This document shows, piece by piece, positions 63,595-64,000 of a stretch of DNA of 64,000 bases (its first letter is position 1; the number at the start of each line of letters is the position of its first letter). The position numbers and the translations under genes are program-made. The stretch spans positions 1,085,085-1,149,084 of the forward strand of contig BFEA01000313.1 of assembly GCA_003427395.1 (NCBI GenBank). Reading direction: 5' to 3'. Source of the DNA: Chara braunii. Taxonomy: Eukaryota > Streptophyta > Charophyceae > Charales > Characeae. The notes beneath the pieces are model-generated. The model made no database searches. It saw only the letters and a list, made by a program, of their open reading frames with translations, and was not told the DNA's origin.

Positions 63595-64000
63595 TGTTGC
63601 ATACCCGTGAATACTTCAACAAGTATGGGCATAACCAAAAGATCAACCAATATAGGATGAGCATGTATGCAGCGGAAGTCTGATAAATGGACTGACTCAC
63701 ATAGACTGACTCATACAGATATCACTCAACACACAAACAATCGTAAAAGGGCCTTTACCCGATATAGGCCTCAGGCCTTGTAAAAATAAAGCAGCACGGG
63801 CCTTGAAAAAGTAAAGCATTGTGAAAAGGTATCTCGTCAGAGCTCAGAAACGTGAAAGCAGGTCAAAGGTCAAGTTCTCTATCAACAGGCATATTTAAAA
63901 CTAAGGCAAAGGGCATTGTCAAAAGACTTACCTGTTCACCAGGAGATGTGTATGTCATGTCTGTTTGGGTAAGGGTGTGTCTGTACGTGCAGGCAGTGTG
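63595..64000 (-). repeat. 5' LTR of element G (partial)
   Basis: On the plus strand it begins TGTTGCATACCC, so the LTR ends GGGTATGCAACA on its own strand, directly before the PBS. At least 406 bp lie in the window; the start is beyond the edge. Confidence 0.75.

Larger units (their letters stand above)
58531..64000 (-). mobile_element. Element G: truncated Ty3/gypsy retrotransposon with 5' LTR
   Basis: Minus strand, right to left: LTR (63,595 onward, running off the window), PBS, 1.1-kb AT-rich leader, gag, protease, RT and the first residues of RNase H. It ends abruptly at about 58,600. Frame breaks occur in gag, protease and RT. Confidence 0.88.

Overview
This is a repeat-dominated nuclear segment of a eukaryote, most likely a streptophyte (a plant or charophyte green alga). 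The evidence is nested Ty3/gypsy LTR retrotransposons, one with a C-terminal chromodomain, primer-binding sites close to initiator tRNA-Met, several tRNA-derived Pol III-like segments, small inverted-repeat transposons, microsatellites and assembly gaps. The overall style reminds me of Chara, but that is an impression and not shown here. I see no intact host gene and no bacterial-type operon, rRNA or CRISPR array. Almost every coding signal is a broken transposon gene.
Layout. 1-7,600: a zinc-knuckle remnant, two tandem arrays, a small inverted-repeat element (2,712-3,192), tRNA-like segments and the first copy of repeat family A (5,730-6,828). 7,641-14,690: first copy of a 7-kb repeat, family B, whose minus strand carries several conserved but unrecognised coding blocks; it has an internal 743-bp tandem duplication. 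14,735-15,390: an LTR promoter and gag start. 16,830-17,205: an 80-bp tandem array. 17,210-25,750: element D, a divergent Ty3/gypsy element on the minus strand, whose RNase H-integrase half is repeated in inverted orientation across a 19-bp spacer, giving a 3.7-kb palindrome. 26,178-27,755: two copies of one MITE family. 28,026-34,755: second copy of B. 35,105-36,168: second copy of A. 36,171-37,775: a Ty3/gypsy pol fragment.
38,809-47,871: element E, a structurally complete chromovirus with two LTRs, a 5-bp target duplication (ACCAC), PBS, gag, protease, RT, RNase H, integrase, chromodomain and polypurine tract. It is disabled by a 184-bp tandem duplication in gag, loss of the RT catalytic motif and a stop at the integrase catalytic glutamate. 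Its 1.25-kb leader holds an array of GCTGACGTGGCA motifs, which also occur in its LTRs. 48,459-50,115: another inverted-repeat element and a foldback hairpin. 51,144-52,700: a gap and microsatellites.
53,439-64,000: two further minus-strand Ty3/gypsy elements, F and G. Both stop within RNase H and lack integrase. F has a candidate -1 frameshift site at the gag/pol boundary. G has a 1.1-kb AT-rich leader starting with a consensus splice donor beside the PBS, and its 5' LTR runs off the window end.
Most promising leads: the conserved gene in the B repeats, the retroelement palindrome, the ACGT-core motif array in element E, and the splice donors placed just after the PBS in E and G.
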